From the NCBI GenBank assembly GCA_022701365.1, contig JAKUHH010000035.1, forward strand, positions 154,519 to 218,518: a stretch of 64,000 nucleotides of DNA, given 5' to 3'. The stretch is from Mycocentrospora acerina (Eukaryota > Ascomycota > Dothideomycetes > Pleosporales). A program made the position numbers and the translations under genes. Positions 1-12,268 of this stretch are shown here, in pieces (position 1 is the first letter of the stretch; every line of letters starts with the position of its first letter). Under the pieces are notes generated by a model. The model ran no database searches. It saw nothing but the letters and a program-made list of their open reading frames with translations, and had not been told where the DNA came from.

Positions 1-1758
1 GAGTCGACTTGAATTGGTTTGACATGATTTGATACATCTTCAAAAATATCAGAGAAGTAGCCGGAGTCTTGTTTCCTGAGCCATAGTTGAAAATCCTCGT
101 ACTCGATGGCTGTGGGTACGTAGCCGTGGTCTACGGGGTCAAGCGTTGTGTACAGACGTTGCCATCGTCGGTATTGCTTCACTTCACGCGACGAGAAGAT
201 GATAGATGCGGAGACGCGCAACCGTGCGCGACCCGTTGCTTTGGGTGCTGTGGACATAGTTACGCGTTACGAATTGATACCGCGTGGAAGCGTCGAAAGC
301 GGCTGAGTGGTTGAGGACTTCGAGTCTTGAACAGTGGCGATTTTCGTCAAGCTAGTAGTAATGTGTAAGATGTGGTTGGTTCACGGGTATGAGGGCTGAG
401 TGAAAGGAAGCGTCGAGGTGCGCTTCACGTCACTATAAGAAGTCGCGTGTTCCAAGTTTGCACACAGGTGAATGTGACGCGAAAGACTATGCCGCGATCA
501 CAAAGACTGTGAATAACAACAAACGACAAAGACCAACGTGCGATAGCAAGCAACAGCGTTCCCCAGCAGTTGTCGCGTGTTGTGTACGCGCTGTCTCGAC
601 GTGAAGATAAGTGCTGATCGTGGCGGCCCGAGTGTCTGTTTCAAGCGCCACCAATTCCACAAAGTATCGGTTTCGCTTTTAGATGTTTCTTGGAGACGTG
701 ATACTAATCGTGCTTTTTCTCTCAATGTGATAGTCGCAGATGTAGGGAGATTTTCAGAGTGTTTCAGTCGCTGAACTCAAACCAGGTGGCGAGCGCTGAA
801 AATGTTGCCCAACTTCTCGACGTTTGGGAGAGTGGAATACCACGAAAAAGCCATTACGTTAGTGAAGACAGAATCCATTCCTTGCTCTTTCAAAATAGTG
901 TATAGAATTGCTGTGCAAACGACTGACTTCCTGGCGCCTGGACCGATCTTCGGAAGCTGATGTGGGGTAAGCGACTAGTGTCGCAACGGTGCAGGTCTTC
1001 CTGCTGTGGATGGTATGTGTGCGCGGGTCTGCTGTTCGCTGTCCGTTATTACAAAGAACCCGTGTTGAGGGCTTCGGAGGTTGTGGGGTGTGTTTGAGCG
1101 TTTGCGAGGGTTGGGTAGTGAGATGTACTGTGCGTCATCCGTGCCTGCCCGAAGTCTAGCTTGGCCCCTTTCGGAAGGAGCGTGGCGCATCGCTTCGCGT
1201 GCATGGATCATCAACAAATTGTCTTGAGGCTATGCACAAATTCAGCGGCCACAAACCCTAAATCCCGTAATCTTTCAGCCTTGTGTTCACTGCATCAAAT
1301 CGCCAAAGGGCCCAAGGCTGTATGTGCAGAGCGTAAGCCTGCATTATTGGTGAGATTTTGCTTGTGCGTTCGGCGAGATTCTTTTGACGCTCGGTCTTTG
1401 TTTTACCCCTCCTGCTTGACCCCTTTGTCGATCACTGCTACAAGCCTCTCACATGAACATCTTTTGGAGACATTACGATATGCTTCCATTCTTTCTCCAT
1501 TTGGAGCAGCTCTGTCGATGCGGAATCATGCCGGCATCTCGACAACTCGATGGTCAGATCTACTGATGACAAACAATAGACACTCAGCATTCACTAAGAG
1601 ATACCTGAGTATATACGAAACACCGCCCGAATATATGTCCGGCATGGCAGGCCAACTCGGTACCTCAGTGATCCGTGACCTAGCATGACCATCTCGTAAA
1701 GCCACCCATGTTACAATCAACGCTACCAACTCAGCTATTTCATGTCCTCGCACTCCAG
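1..1758. other. No gene recognised
   Basis: Base composition is ordinary, but the open frames here are short, overlap one another on both strands and resemble no family I know. I see no tRNA, repeat or splice-joined coding series. The segment lies beyond the 3' end of the P450 gene and may hold its 3' UTR. Confidence 0.5.
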
Positions 1759-3499
1759 TCACATCCTTGATCGGAGCTTCACAAAGAAATTGCTTTGCTT
1801 GACGAACCAAGCATTAAAAATTGTCCATTCCATCTCGGGGTACGCCAGGTCGATCTACGGTCAAAATGAGCATTAGCTGGATCAAGTTGAATCTGAGGAC
1901 TCACATCGTAGCTGCGCAGTATCGCCGGGACCAGCTTGTACATCTCCAAATAGCTGATGTTTTTCCCAATGCATGTCCTTGAACCCGCGCCGAACGCGAA
2001 CATACTGTTCTTCATTTCTGATTTCTTCGCGTCGCTGGCCTCAATCCATCTCTCAGGTCTCCAGCTATCGGCATCTTCACCCCAAAGTGCCTTGTCGCGG
2101 TGCAATACCCAGGCGCTGCACCCGATGTTTGTTCCTGAAGGGATGAATGTGTCGCAGAGTTGGATTCCGCCTGCTGGCGCGATGCGTTCCAGAGGCAGAC
2201 CCACAGCTGGATGAGTCCTTAACGACTCGCTGATGACTGCGCTCAAGTATGGCAGCTCGCGAACGTCGTTCCATTTTACTAGCGGATCTCCATGCATGAA
2301 GACGCCCTTAGATTCGACGTCATCGAATTCCGCTCTCAGCTTTGCCAGCTTGTCAGGGTGGCGGATGAGATTGTAGAAAATGGCTCTCAACGAAATAGCA
2401 GTTGTGTCCGAACCGGCAATCAAGTTGGCAGTGCTGAGGCCAAGAACACGGCTTTCGTCCATGAAAACCGGACCTTTCGTGCTTGCTTCTCGAAAACGAG
2501 TTAAGAAATCTCTTCGCAACCGCGTGTCCGCAGAAGTAGGTTCTGGTTTTACATCAGCATCAGCGCTAGCACCAGCACCAGTCCTAGACTCTACAATCCG
2601 TTCTTTGGTAAACTTTGCAATTGGCGAGGTTTGAAGAAGACCTCGAGCACTCATCCACGTCCGAATTGGATTCTTTAGGAAGAGCTGATCCAGAAAAGGT
2701 ACTTGACCAACCTGATGCGAAAGTCAACACAAGTTATGATAACATATCTGCACGTCCTACCACTGCTGCATATCCCAACATCCATTCAAGACTTGATATG
2801 ATGTTTTCAATGTCCACACCTCGATCTACAAAGCCCATTCGTTTCGAAAAGGTGAGTTCACAGATGACGTCGAAAGCATAGAATTGAAGCCATTCACCAA
2901 AGTCAAGAACTCCGCTCTCATCCGCTTTGTTTGCGTATCTTTTATCCATTTGCTCTAGAAAAACACTGGTTGTAGAATCGACCAACGGTTCGAATTGCAC
3001 CAACGAGGTCATAGCGTAAGCGTTGTTAACAGATCGTCTCAATTTTGCATGAAAAGTTTCATCTATCGTGCTGAACAAAGTTTTCAAGACGACTCCATTT
3101 GCAAGAACCTGTTGTGGTTTGTAAAAACCAGACTATGACCGCAAAGTAAGCGATGGCGCACTCGAACACCCAGCGTTGCTTTACCTTTACAAAGCCAGCA
3201 TTGAGAGCATATATCTTCTTTGCTGCTTTATTGTCCGAACATGATACAGTTCGAGGTCCCAACCTAACCAAGTCGCCATATTGCTCGTGAAGTCGAATAT
3301 GCCATTGCTCCGGTCGCCGACCCCAAGCAACAAACAAGCGGTAAAAGTCTGTGAATCCCGCGAGAAACGGACCTGGGATATGGTTTAGACCAGTAGCATA
3401 TTTGTTGTATAGAAGGTGAGCCGTCAATACAACTGCGCAAAACTTGAGGACCAAGGAAAGTGACAATGTATTAATAATCTCGCCAATCATCTTACTCAA
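1759..3499 (-). CDS. Cytochrome P450 monooxygenase, pisatin-demethylase-like
   Basis: A membrane-anchored haem monooxygenase; the substrate cannot be read from sequence. Four exons: 3499-3185, 3132-2761, 2711-1905 and 1854-1759. The introns are 52, 49 and 50 bp and all phase 0, giving 529 aa. An N-terminal hydrophobic anchor (about residues 8-30) is followed by a Pro-rich hinge (HIPGPF). The I-helix AGSDTT lies near residues 328-333, ExxR (ESLR) near 391, PERW near 448 and the haem loop FGAGSRTCIGK near 469-479, with Cys near 476. The last intron is easy to miss: reading through it gives an aberrant tail, while splicing restores the usual end containing EWTIFNAWFVKQ. All key residues are intact, so the gene looks functional. 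The closest family by eye is the pisatin demethylase/benzoate hydroxylase-like fungal P450s. No backbone synthase gene lies nearby, so a metabolite-cluster role is unsupported. Confidence 0.93.
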
Positions 3500-5262
3500 G
3501 AATGGTAGAAATAGGCAGGCAATTAAGATGGATTCTGGAATATCTTTATGACAACTCTTTTACGGTAAGTTGTTTGCTCATTACCGAAGTACTGAGGGGT
3601 CCAGCTTCCCAAATTCCGTCATGATTCCGCACCATCCCGCATCAAACAGCGTGGACTGGAGTACCTACTATCAAGTGTCTACAATTACTAGTCAATCGTT
3701 GAACGAAATAGGTTGAAGTTGTTATCGAGACGGAACGTCGTGTCGGAGTTCAACGCTACAGTCGCCGTCCTTGAGATGGCAGTCCTAGATGCAGAACATA
3801 CCAATCAGAGAAACTTACAATGATTCTGCACCTAATTGTATCTCACTCCAGCTGTCTAGCGTCAGTCACATCAAAAGTGGTGGTTCTAGAAAGCATGCCC
3901 AGGTATCACAGTATGAATCTCCGTAATGTCGATGTGCCAGCATTGCATGCTGCACGATTTACCTTGGCATATTGCATGCACCATTGATTCAGCTCATCTC
4001 ACCGTATCCCCCTCCCATAAATCGGAGAATTCTGCGCATTCGTCTCGTCATCAAACTTAGCCGCATCCTCCTTTCCGTCTAGCTGTCATCAATCCGTTTC
4101 TATCATGCCTGTCAGGTACTACTTGCTCGTGCTATAGTTCTTGAGTTCACCGCATATCAAAATCAGCGACTGAGCCATCGCGTTGTCTTTGGAACACGAT
4201 GGTACTTGCTCGCATTCGACGGCTTCTTGTTCACCCGCGTGGCGTTGGGGCGGATTTGGCGCAGTCTTGTGCGTCATTGGAAACTTTGACACCAATTATA
4301 GTTTCTGAAAAAGAAAAGTGGAAGCGAAGGTACACACACTTCATCAAGATAATTAAAAACAACTAGGTAGGCTTGTGTGTGAAAGCATCTCTAGCAGTGC
4401 TTGAGTTGAGCTCGATTAATGCGATCTTTTCCCTCTCTACTCAAGCAGGCGCAGTGTTTCCAACGCCTGTTATTCAATCCATTACGGTTTACCCATCCTT
4501 ATTTTAGGTTTCCCCGGCTTACCTTGCTGAATCGTGGTTTCTTACACCTAAAATCAGCATCCTAGTCAGCTGAGGGCAGTCGACGCTACCACCTAGAATA
4601 AGCACTACAAGCTGCATGCCCATGCAACCACAGCGAATCAGAAGCTTGCCCTATAGTCTAGCCATCAGCCTTCAATCAGGGCTGATTCTGTCGTGAAAGA
4701 CTTCAATGTTCAGACTATCGGTCGCAACGACGTGTTGTAAGCCAGCCGACGATTTTCTATTCAGTTTGGCCACAGAGAAGCATAGTCTCTGATGGAGCAG
4801 TAATAGCCACGTCGGTTCAATCGGAGCTATAATAAAGAATACCACAACTGAATCTAAGCCTGTGTTGGCCTAGAGTATGCCACCTGGTAATACACAGGCG
4901 AACCTGCATTGGCGAGATGTCGTTGATTATCGAAGGTATGTCTGGTGGTCACCTTTTCGTCTAAGCCATGGCCATTCCGGTTGGGTAGTGAAAGCTGCAC
5001 ATGGGCCATGGCGCATATGGGTCGGAAAGCACGCACGCCAAAGGTCCAGAAGTAGGCGAGCGAATGCGGGGGCCTATGTCTCAGCCCGTCCTTGCTCTCG
5101 GATAAGCTGTGTACTGCCCTTTGTTGCACTGCCGCATTAGGCTTTTGCAATTCGAAACCCTTACAAGTGCGTGGGTAAAAGCCTGACGCCCCCCTGGTCC
5201 TGTTCAAAAACCTTCCGTACCAAAATATCATTTGTATCCGCAAGTGATATATAAAAAACAGT
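3500..5262. other. Intergenic region between divergent P450 and lectin-like genes
   Basis: About 1.8 kb shared upstream region of the P450 (-) and the membrane lectin-like gene (+). I see no convincing coding series, tRNA or repeat. Promoter elements cannot be assigned by eye. Confidence 0.5.
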
Positions 5263-7292
5263 ATGACGACTCCACAAAATACCTCGGATGGCCAATGGAG
5301 TCCTTCACCACGGTACTCGGAGCTTGATCAGGTACACCAAGTACCTGAATCACAACAGCTTTATAACTCGCATCCACACCCACCACAGGCTGTTTCTCCA
5401 CCTCTCCAGGGTTATCGTCATAGCTCTATGCAGTCAAATTATCAAGAGAGGTAAGTCAAAATACCAGTAGTGTTGCAACTTGTGCGCAAGGCTGGCTCCC
5501 TTGGAGTACATCTTCTCTAGTTGTGCAAATTGGGCTAACTGAAGATAGCTCGGCTGGTATGCCATCTCCATATACTGCACATTCGCAGCTTGCAACACCC
5601 ACACCTGATCATTCCCAACCCCAGGTTGTAGGACACAGTAACAAAGGTACACCGTACGCCACACATTACCAGCTCGGTGGAACGACACCAGACTACTCAG
5701 CACCTGAGGTCGTGGAACAGCCATACTACGACTATCAGCCAAACAAAGCATCTGCTTCATCGGCCGCGTATGAAGGTATCTCGCCCGTAGCTACCCAGCC
5801 GAGACACTATGGATTCAAGGAGCATGTTGATCCCAATGATGGAGCATATCAAGCTAGCGCTGCTCCTCCTCCCGTGCCTCCCAAGGATGATAGGAAATGC
5901 GGGATGAAGAGGAGGACATTCTTTATCATGATCAGCTGCATAGTCATCTGGCTCATTGCACTTGGGGTAGGACTTGGAGTTGGTTTGAGTCTTGGGATGA
6001 AGAAGAATTCGTACGTCAGACGTTTACATTGACCATTTCGTTAAGGTACTGATTTTGGAACAGAGACAATGGTACCGTAGATCCTTTCTGCCAAAGTAAA
6101 CCCAAGTACTGTATTGGTGGCTCGCTCAACTCCAAATATCTCTCCACGAAGGGAGCATTCAACGGCTCAGGTATTGCGCTAGCGGGCGAGTCCTGGAATA
6201 AGAATCAGCGACGAATCTTTACAGTCTACTTTCAGCATCATACAGGCGACATCCGATATATGATTTATACGTCAGACCGAACATATATTGGCGGCACAAA
6301 GTCTGAGACGGTTGCATCGGATGCCAAACCTGCAACTCCCATTTCAGCCGTAGCTTACGCTATTAACGAAACTTCATATGTGAGTAATCTCTTCTCAATA
6401 TACGTTTCCTTGAAAATATGTAGGACGTTGCTGATAACCAAAGGTCCATATATTCTACATAACGAAAACCAACGGAATCAAGCAAATCACCAAGACGAAC
6501 GTTACTGAGATCTGGGAGTCGGGTCCATTCAACAAGCTCAATCTACAAACTTATGACTCACCGACGCTCGGCTTACAAGCGTGTTGGAGAGGCAACTATT
6601 ACGGCAGCTCCGATTATGAGAAATTCCCCACCAACAACGGCTCAAACAATACGGTACCCTTTGACAACAGCATCGGCATGAATATATGGGTTCCGGTCGA
6701 CGAAACCACGTTCCGGCAATACACATGGTACGCTGGCCAGAGCGTCTGGTCAGAGGTTCAGCTATGGCGAGGCTTCAACACACGTGCTGGCGTAGGATGC
6801 TACAGCTGGGGTCCAACAACAACAAGTTACGCCATGATGGTCAACCAGATCAACGATGTAGAACTGCATTGGAAAGACACAGACCCGAAGACACTATCAA
6901 CAGCCAATCACCCCATGAACTCATGGGTAAACGCAACGGGTGGAATCATCGACGAGGTCTACCCGACCACTTCGCTTGGCTACACGACGTACTTTTACGC
7001 CCAAATGGCCGATAGAAGCATCAAGGGATTTGACTACCAGTACAATGCTGAGAACTCATCGTACGCGGCGAACGCGACATTTGCGGTTACCAACGGTGCT
7101 GGCCCTGTTCTGGGGCTCGGCGGAACGCATCTCAGCGTCACCGCGGCTTCTGATAAAAACGCCGATGGGACCCAGAAATGGGGTAGTTTATATGTTTTCT
7201 TTCAGACAGAAGGCAGTGACATTTCAGTGTTTACGAGGCCGCTTGCAGCTGGTGAGTGGACAAAGGGAGAACTGGCGATTCCCACCGATTGA
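5263..7292 (+). CDS. Single-pass membrane protein with fucose-lectin-like ectodomain
   Basis: Four exons (5263-5450, 5549-6010, 6064-6379, 6444-7292) with introns of 98, 53 and 64 bp give 604 aa. Residues 1-180 are a low-complexity Pro/Gln/Tyr/Ser-rich tail ending in a PPPVPPK stretch. A basic KRR precedes one hydrophobic helix (about 186-212, rich in GVGLGVGLSLG), so it is probably a type II membrane protein with the C-terminus outside. The roughly 390-residue ectodomain has repeating blades such as GDIRYMIYTSD and FYITKTNGIKQITK, plus several N-glycosylation sequons. This resembles the six-bladed fungal fucose-specific lectin fold (AAL-like). A likely role is glycan binding at the cell surface; this is inference, and no sugar-binding residue was verified. 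The third acceptor was chosen because the nearer TAG acceptor at 6421-6423 leads into a stop. Another beta-propeller family is possible. Confidence 0.72.
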
Positions 7293-8060
7293 TTTGGGGG
7301 GAGTGTAATGTTTGAGTTGTGCACCAAAACCTGTTAATTTTCATTGTTGATATCTTTGGGGTTTGGGTTTCCACAACATGGGTGTTACGAATTTCATTTG
7401 TTTGTTACAATGGAAAGCTGGTGTTGGGGGCTCTTATTGATACCTGAGAGTCTGATGACTGTCATTCCCGACTCAAGATTGGAGGCGTTGTGTGGGGTAC
7501 GATTCAAAATGCAGTGCTCTTCAATGATCGAAAACTTGCTTTGCGTTATATAAATTTAAAAATCTATGTAGTGAACGTAGTTTCGTTCGCGTCAGTTCAT
7601 CTTCTATCGTTTACTCTGAAAGAATACTTCCACCCATGTCACTGTTTCTAGATGTTAGAAAAGGGATTGATTCTAACTGAGTTTACGTGTTGTGAAGCAC
7701 AAGGTAGGCAAATCGAGAGTAGTTGGAATGAGAAGATGCTCATGTACTTGATTGACACTGCTCAATTCATCAAGACAAAAACACAGATTAACCGCCGTCG
7801 AAGCGATCTTAAAAAATCAACTACGCCATATAACGTTAAGTTGTAGTGGCTACAGTAGTCACCAAATACATTGACAAGATGCATTGTGCAAGGTGTTCTA
7901 CAAATCCTGGGTTGGACAACGTAGTGGGACCAGAACTCACAGCTTTGATGCAGAGCAGATTTATACCTCAAAAACAAGCCCTTCCCCCATCGAGCAAAGT
8001 CGACGTTAAGAGTTGCGACATCGTGCCAAAGGACAGACAAAGATTCAGCAAAAAAAGATC
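7293..8060. other. Intergenic, no gene recognised
   Basis: Contains the 3' flank of the lectin-like gene and the 3' flank of the minus-strand tRNA. Open frames are short and overlapping, with no recognisable product. Confidence 0.5.
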
Positions 8061-8147
8061 TGGACGCTGTGGGAATTGAACCCACGACCGTTCACAATCA
8101 CTGTCAAACAATGCAAAGCGAAAATCATACCCCTAGACCAAGCGCCC
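8061..8147 (-). tRNA. Intron-containing tRNA, apparent anticodon TGC (Ala), Pro-like body
   Basis: 87 nt on the minus strand fold as a tRNA. The 7-bp acceptor is GGGCGCT/AGCGTCC with one G3:T70 wobble. The D-arm contains GGTCTAGGGGTATGAT. The anticodon stem is TTCGC/GTGAA and the T-arm is GTGGG-TTCAATT-CCCAC, ending with A73. The anticodon loop is 22 nt long, so an intron of about 15 nt (about 8097-8111) is expected after position 37. That leaves anticodon TGC, which reads Ala, and G3:U70 is the classic alanine identity pair. The D-arm and stem wording, however, resemble fungal tRNA-Pro(TGG), which also carries an intron. The stem contains pyrimidine/purine transitions relative to that pattern. 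It could be a real tRNA-Ala, a mutated tRNA-Pro or a decaying copy; isotype confidence is low. Confidence 0.75.
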
Positions 8148-8454
8148 TTTGGATCTTTTGATGAGAAGATATGAAAATGTTCACATCATATTGTGTTGTT
8201 TCAAAGCTACTACGTATGACCTTCGAAGCCTCGACTACCGCATCATCAATCTCATTGTAATCCAATTGCCAACTTTTTTGACTTTCACAATCTCTCATTG
8301 ACACTTCTTCCTGTCAATACTCGATCCATCAAATGCTAATCGCATCCCCTGCGCGGGCGTGTTTAAATCGCCAAGCCCTTGTCATCATCGTACGCGACTT
8401 GTATCCCAAACATCGCTTCCACATGGCAACCGCCCTCACACCGCGCCCAACACC
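8148..8454. other. Upstream region of tRNA and PER1
   Basis: A short spacer holding the divergent 5' regions of the tRNA (-) and PER1 (+). A second in-frame-looking ATG at 8359 is not used in my model because the signal peptide begins at 8455. Confidence 0.45.
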
Positions 8455-9620
8455 ATGAAGACACGCGCATCTTGGACATGGCAAAGCATTGCTGTGCTTC
8501 TTCTACTCGGAGGCGTCGCACAAGCCTCGCTGGGTGACCGACTCCCAGACTTTAAAGATTGTGTACAGGTATGAAGGCCCTCCTCCCCCCCTTACATACT
8601 TCCCAACCCCACATACTCACAATCCCCCCCAGGTCTGCAAAACCGCCAACTGTGGCGAAAGTCCCACCCAAATTCGTACGTCTACCCCTTCCTCCCTTGT
8701 CCAAATATCCCCATTTATTCACCCACCCCCAGCCCTCCACCGACGCCTCCTCCTCTGGGACTGCCCCTCAGAATGCGACTACACCTGCCAACACATCATC
8801 ACGGACAAGCGGCTCGCACGGGACCCGCCCTACCTACAACCGATCTACCAATTCCACGGCAAATGGCCCTTCTACCGCTTCCTAGGCATGCAAGAGCCCT
8901 TCAGCGTTATCTTCTCGCTGTTCAACTACCTCGCCCACGACTGGGGCATGCAGCGCCTGCGCGACTCGATCCCGGCGTCGTACCCGCTGCGGAAATACTA
9001 CCTCTGCTTTGGATACGTGGGGCTCGCAAGCTGGATGTTTAGCATGATTTTCCACACGAGGGACTCCGGGCTGACGGAGAAGTTGGACTATTTCGCGGCG
9101 GGCGCGAACGTGTTGTACGGGCTTTACTATGCGCCGATTAGGGTGTTTAGGCTAGATGGCAGGGATGCGCGGAAGCAGTCGGTGCTGAGGCTTTGGACGG
9201 GATTGTGTGTGCTGCTGTATACGCTGCATGTGCTATATTTGTCGCTATGGTCGTGGGACTACACGTATAATATGGCGGCGAATGTGGTGGTCGGGGTGAT
9301 TGCGAATATTCTCTGGACGGGGTTCAGCTATGTGCAGTATCAGCGGATTGGGCGGACGTGGGCGGTGTGGCCGAGTATTTGCGTGGCGATTATCGTGTCA
9401 GCGATGAGTTTGGAGTTGATGGATTTCCCGCCGTGGAAGGGCATGCTGGATGCGCATAGTCTTTGGCACTTGGGGACGGTGGTGCCCACTGTGTTGTGGT
9501 ACAAGTATGTCTTTTTTTTTGTCAACAGCTCACCATGTGTATGTACAGCTGCTAACGTAAGACAGTTTCCTAGTTAAAGACGCACAAGAGGACATGTCGG
9601 GCACACGACTTAAACAGTGA
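8455..9620 (+). CDS. PER1-like GPI-phospholipid remodelling protein
   Basis: ER membrane protein of the Per1/PGAP3 family, needed for removing the sn-2 acyl chain when GPI anchors are remodelled. Four exons (8455-8568, 8633-8675, 8733-9504, 9566-9620) give 327 aa; introns are 64, 57 and 61 bp. It starts with a signal peptide ending near AQAS. The Cys-rich lumenal start (DCVQ|VCKTANC) and the hallmark PLHRRLLLWDCPSECDYTCQ follow. A multi-pass membrane region then carries HGKWPFYRFLGMQEPFS, and conserved His residues occur in the last helices (LDAHSLWHLGTV). The C-terminus FLVKDAQED is typical. The start at 8455 is chosen for the signal peptide. The tiny 43-nt second exon is required to keep the LHRRLLLWDCPSEC block in frame. 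The gene looks intact and is housekeeping. Confidence 0.95.
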
Positions 9621-9774
9621 TTGATGGAACACACATCAAAAGGGCAGCCAACCCATATATCCCCGTACAGACTTTAAGAGAAAAAAACCCCTCATGTTGT
9701 TCATTCAGATTCGAGCATTTGCATAGCATTGTAGCGTAGACATTACTTTGGAGCGATATTTCGTCAATCAATTA

Positions 9775-9831
9775 TCTTCTTCTTCTTCTTCTTCTTCTTC
9801 TTCTTCTTCTTCTTCTTCTTCTTCTTCTTCT
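9775..9831 (+). repeat. (TCT)n trinucleotide microsatellite
   Basis: About 19 uninterrupted TCT units, 57 bp, in the 3' flank between the convergent PER1 and mL50 genes. Read forward it encodes poly-Ser inside a spurious 71-codon frame. It is likely length-polymorphic. Confidence 0.97.
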
Positions 9832-10253
9832 ACCCATGTCCTTGCCCCGTCTGTACACTCACTATACCACCACGACCACCACAACCACAATCACACACCT
9901 ACCACACCTTGTGCGCTAGAAAACCATTCTGCTTGGTCAATCATATCCTCGATAGTGTGGTGAAAAGAGGACAGAGAGAAAAACAACCCGGCTCGTTCCT
10001 TCCCCTTTCGCATCTCATCCTGGGTTATGTCACTCCACTAGCATAGATACAATACACCCGACTAGAAATGTCACTTGCACACTCCCTTCCCAGAACATTG
10101 CGTAAAAAACACTTTGTGTACAGTACATTGATAGTACAAAATAAGCGTCTCATTCGATTCATGTTTTCCCCTACTGCGCATTGCATCACTGCGCAGCACA
10201 GCACAGAACAGCACATGTCATATCTAATAGTACAAACACCCCACATACTTATT
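9832..10253. other. 3' flank between convergent genes
   Basis: No coding series is supported. This is probably the 3' UTR of PER1 and of the mitochondrial ribosomal protein gene. Clusters of AC-rich simple sequence are present. Confidence 0.5.
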
Positions 10254-12268
10254 CTAGGCCTCCGTCTCCTCCAGCGCCTTTGTCCTCTTGGCCAAAAACG
10301 CGGCTCCCTTTGAGCTGAGCACGCTGCCAAACTCTGGCACTGCCCTTGTTCCTTCCACAATCGCCTTGTTTGTCTTGCCCACTGGTGTGCCTTCAACACG
10401 CCCACCGTGGCTGAGCCCACGCTCCCACAGTGCGTAGTGCACAACCTTGTCGAGACCTGTCTTCTTGCGTTTATCGGCAGCAGTAGGTCTTGTGCGGTGG
10501 ATCTCGACGTTGCCGAGGGTGAGGAGGTCGCCGAGGTCGGCCTTTTTCCGTTGGTGGGACAAGGAGGATGTGGCGGTGGTGGTGTCTACGGGGAGGGATT
10601 TCTTGGCTTGCTCGCGGCGCTTCTGACCTTCAATGTGCAGGGCGCTGAAGAGGCTGGTGGGTTGGGGCTTGGCAGCGGTGCAAAGATGTGCATAGAGGTC
10701 GCCAAGAGTGCGGGTTGATGTCAGGTGAGAGTCGGAGATTGTGAGAGAGGTGAGTTGATGGATGCGTTTGAAGAGCTGGGCGTTGAGTTAGCATCTTGCC
10801 AAGATATGTGAAAGTGAGATGCAGTGAAAACTTACAGCAAACTTGAGTGCGTCGTCAGCAATCTCCGCATGCCGCCATTTCACATCGTCGACCTGAGGCG
10901 CAGATGAAGTCTTGCTTGAACGGAGCGTCTTTTGCACGGCCGAGATCTCGTCAGCCAGGCGTTGCGCTCTCTCTTCGAGGTCGCTGTGTCGAGAGGCGTC
11001 GGCAGCTGGGATTGTTTCCTTGACAGATACAACAGTAGAGGTTGTTGAAGAAGCCGTCTCTGATGTCTCAACGACAGTCGCGACAACCTCCTCTACCACT
11101 GTTGCCTCGACGGGCGCCTCAGCAGGCTTGGCACGTGGGACAGGGCGGTTGGACATGAAGTCGAACGGCTTCTTGTCGGGGTCCTGCTTGACCATGGCTG
11201 CCCTCTTGAACGCCGGCGTGTCTGGGTCCATGACTGGCTGTGCTGCAGGGAAGTCTGGCGTCACGGCGTCGGCACCTTCCTCGACGAGCAGGTCCTCCTC
11301 TTCCGCGGCAGTTGGCTCCCATGACGGCGTCGACTGCATAATCTTGACAAAGTGCTCGGCGCTCTTGTACTGGGGGAATGCAAGCGCCAGCTCGCCACTG
11401 TCTGTGCGGTACAGCCTGATGTCCTTGACCCAGTTGGGTCGCTTGTAGACACCGCGGTTGGCCGAGTTGGCTAGATCCAGGTCAAGCCCCGCCTGTCGCA
11501 GCGTGTACACTTCGGCAACAGCCTGTGTGAAGCGCAGACGCAGCTGGTCAGGCGAGGTTGTCTTCTTGTACACGCCATAACTGTGGTGGTGGTCAGCACT
11601 CACGACATGCCTCACGTGCTTCCCTCCCACACCACTCACTTGAACGCCGTATATGGCTTTCCCGTGACCGCGTGCACCATCTCGCCAAGCCCTAGGTCGT
11701 CGTCCCTCAACGTGTACAAACTCCCCGTCAGCTCCTCGACCTCTTTCGCCATGTCCAGGCTCATCGGCGTGTACGTCCGGCCCGTCAACTTTTCAAACTC
11801 GCGCGCCATGCTCTGCTCGCGCTTCTGCTCCTGCCACCGCTCACCGCCCACGTGCAGCAGCCCCTTCTGCACCTCGGCGGGCGTGTACCGCGGCACGTCT
11901 GCATCGCCGTCGTACAGCACCTCCTCGTACTCGCCCTGCTCCTCGGGCGCAATGCGGACCGGCGACGTGGGGTCGTAGGGGTCGACGTGCGCGCCAATGG
12001 GCTCCGAGTCGCCGAGCAGGCGCTTCTGCCAGCGGCGCACAAACTGCTGGTGCTTCTTCTTGTCCTGCTTGCCGGCGGGGACCAGGAAGGCGGGCGCGGG
12101 TGTTGAGGAAAAGGCGCGGAGGGGTGTGCCGGGCGGGGGCGTAATTCTTGTGCGTGCCGCGGGGGTCCGCAGCAGCAGCGACGAGTCGAGCGCTCGGGAG
12201 GAGCGAGGTATTCGGCGCATTGGGGCGGGTGGGGAGATGGACGCCGTTGGGGCAAGTTTTCGTGACAT
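10254..12268 (-). CDS. Mitochondrial large-subunit ribosomal protein, mL50-like
   Basis: Three exons (12268-11640, 11580-10836, 10775-10254), introns 59 and 60 bp, 631 aa. The N-terminus is Arg/Ser/Pro-rich and contains RAFSSTPAPAF, typical of a mitochondrial presequence. Met at 12217 (MRRIPRSSRALDSS) is an alternative start that gives a cleaner presequence. The body has a long charged region, then YGVYKKTTSPDQLRLRF. A domain running from KWRHAEIADDALKFALFKRI to the segment ending ALHIEGQKR resembles the fungal L50 family of the mitoribosome large subunit. The C-terminus contains NVEIHRTRPTAADKRKKTG and ends in a Lys/Glu-rich tail. Assignment rests on remembered family pattern rather than a signature residue, so the exact subunit is tentative while mitochondrial targeting is well supported. 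Confidence 0.75.

Noticed and set aside
9748..9963. 71-codon frame with a long poly-Ser run
   Set aside because: It is a translation of the TCT microsatellite, with no homology or splice support.
10912..11448. 178-codon plus-strand frame rich in Ser/Thr
   Set aside because: Antisense shadow of mL50-like exon 2, which has better continuity and matching splice sites.
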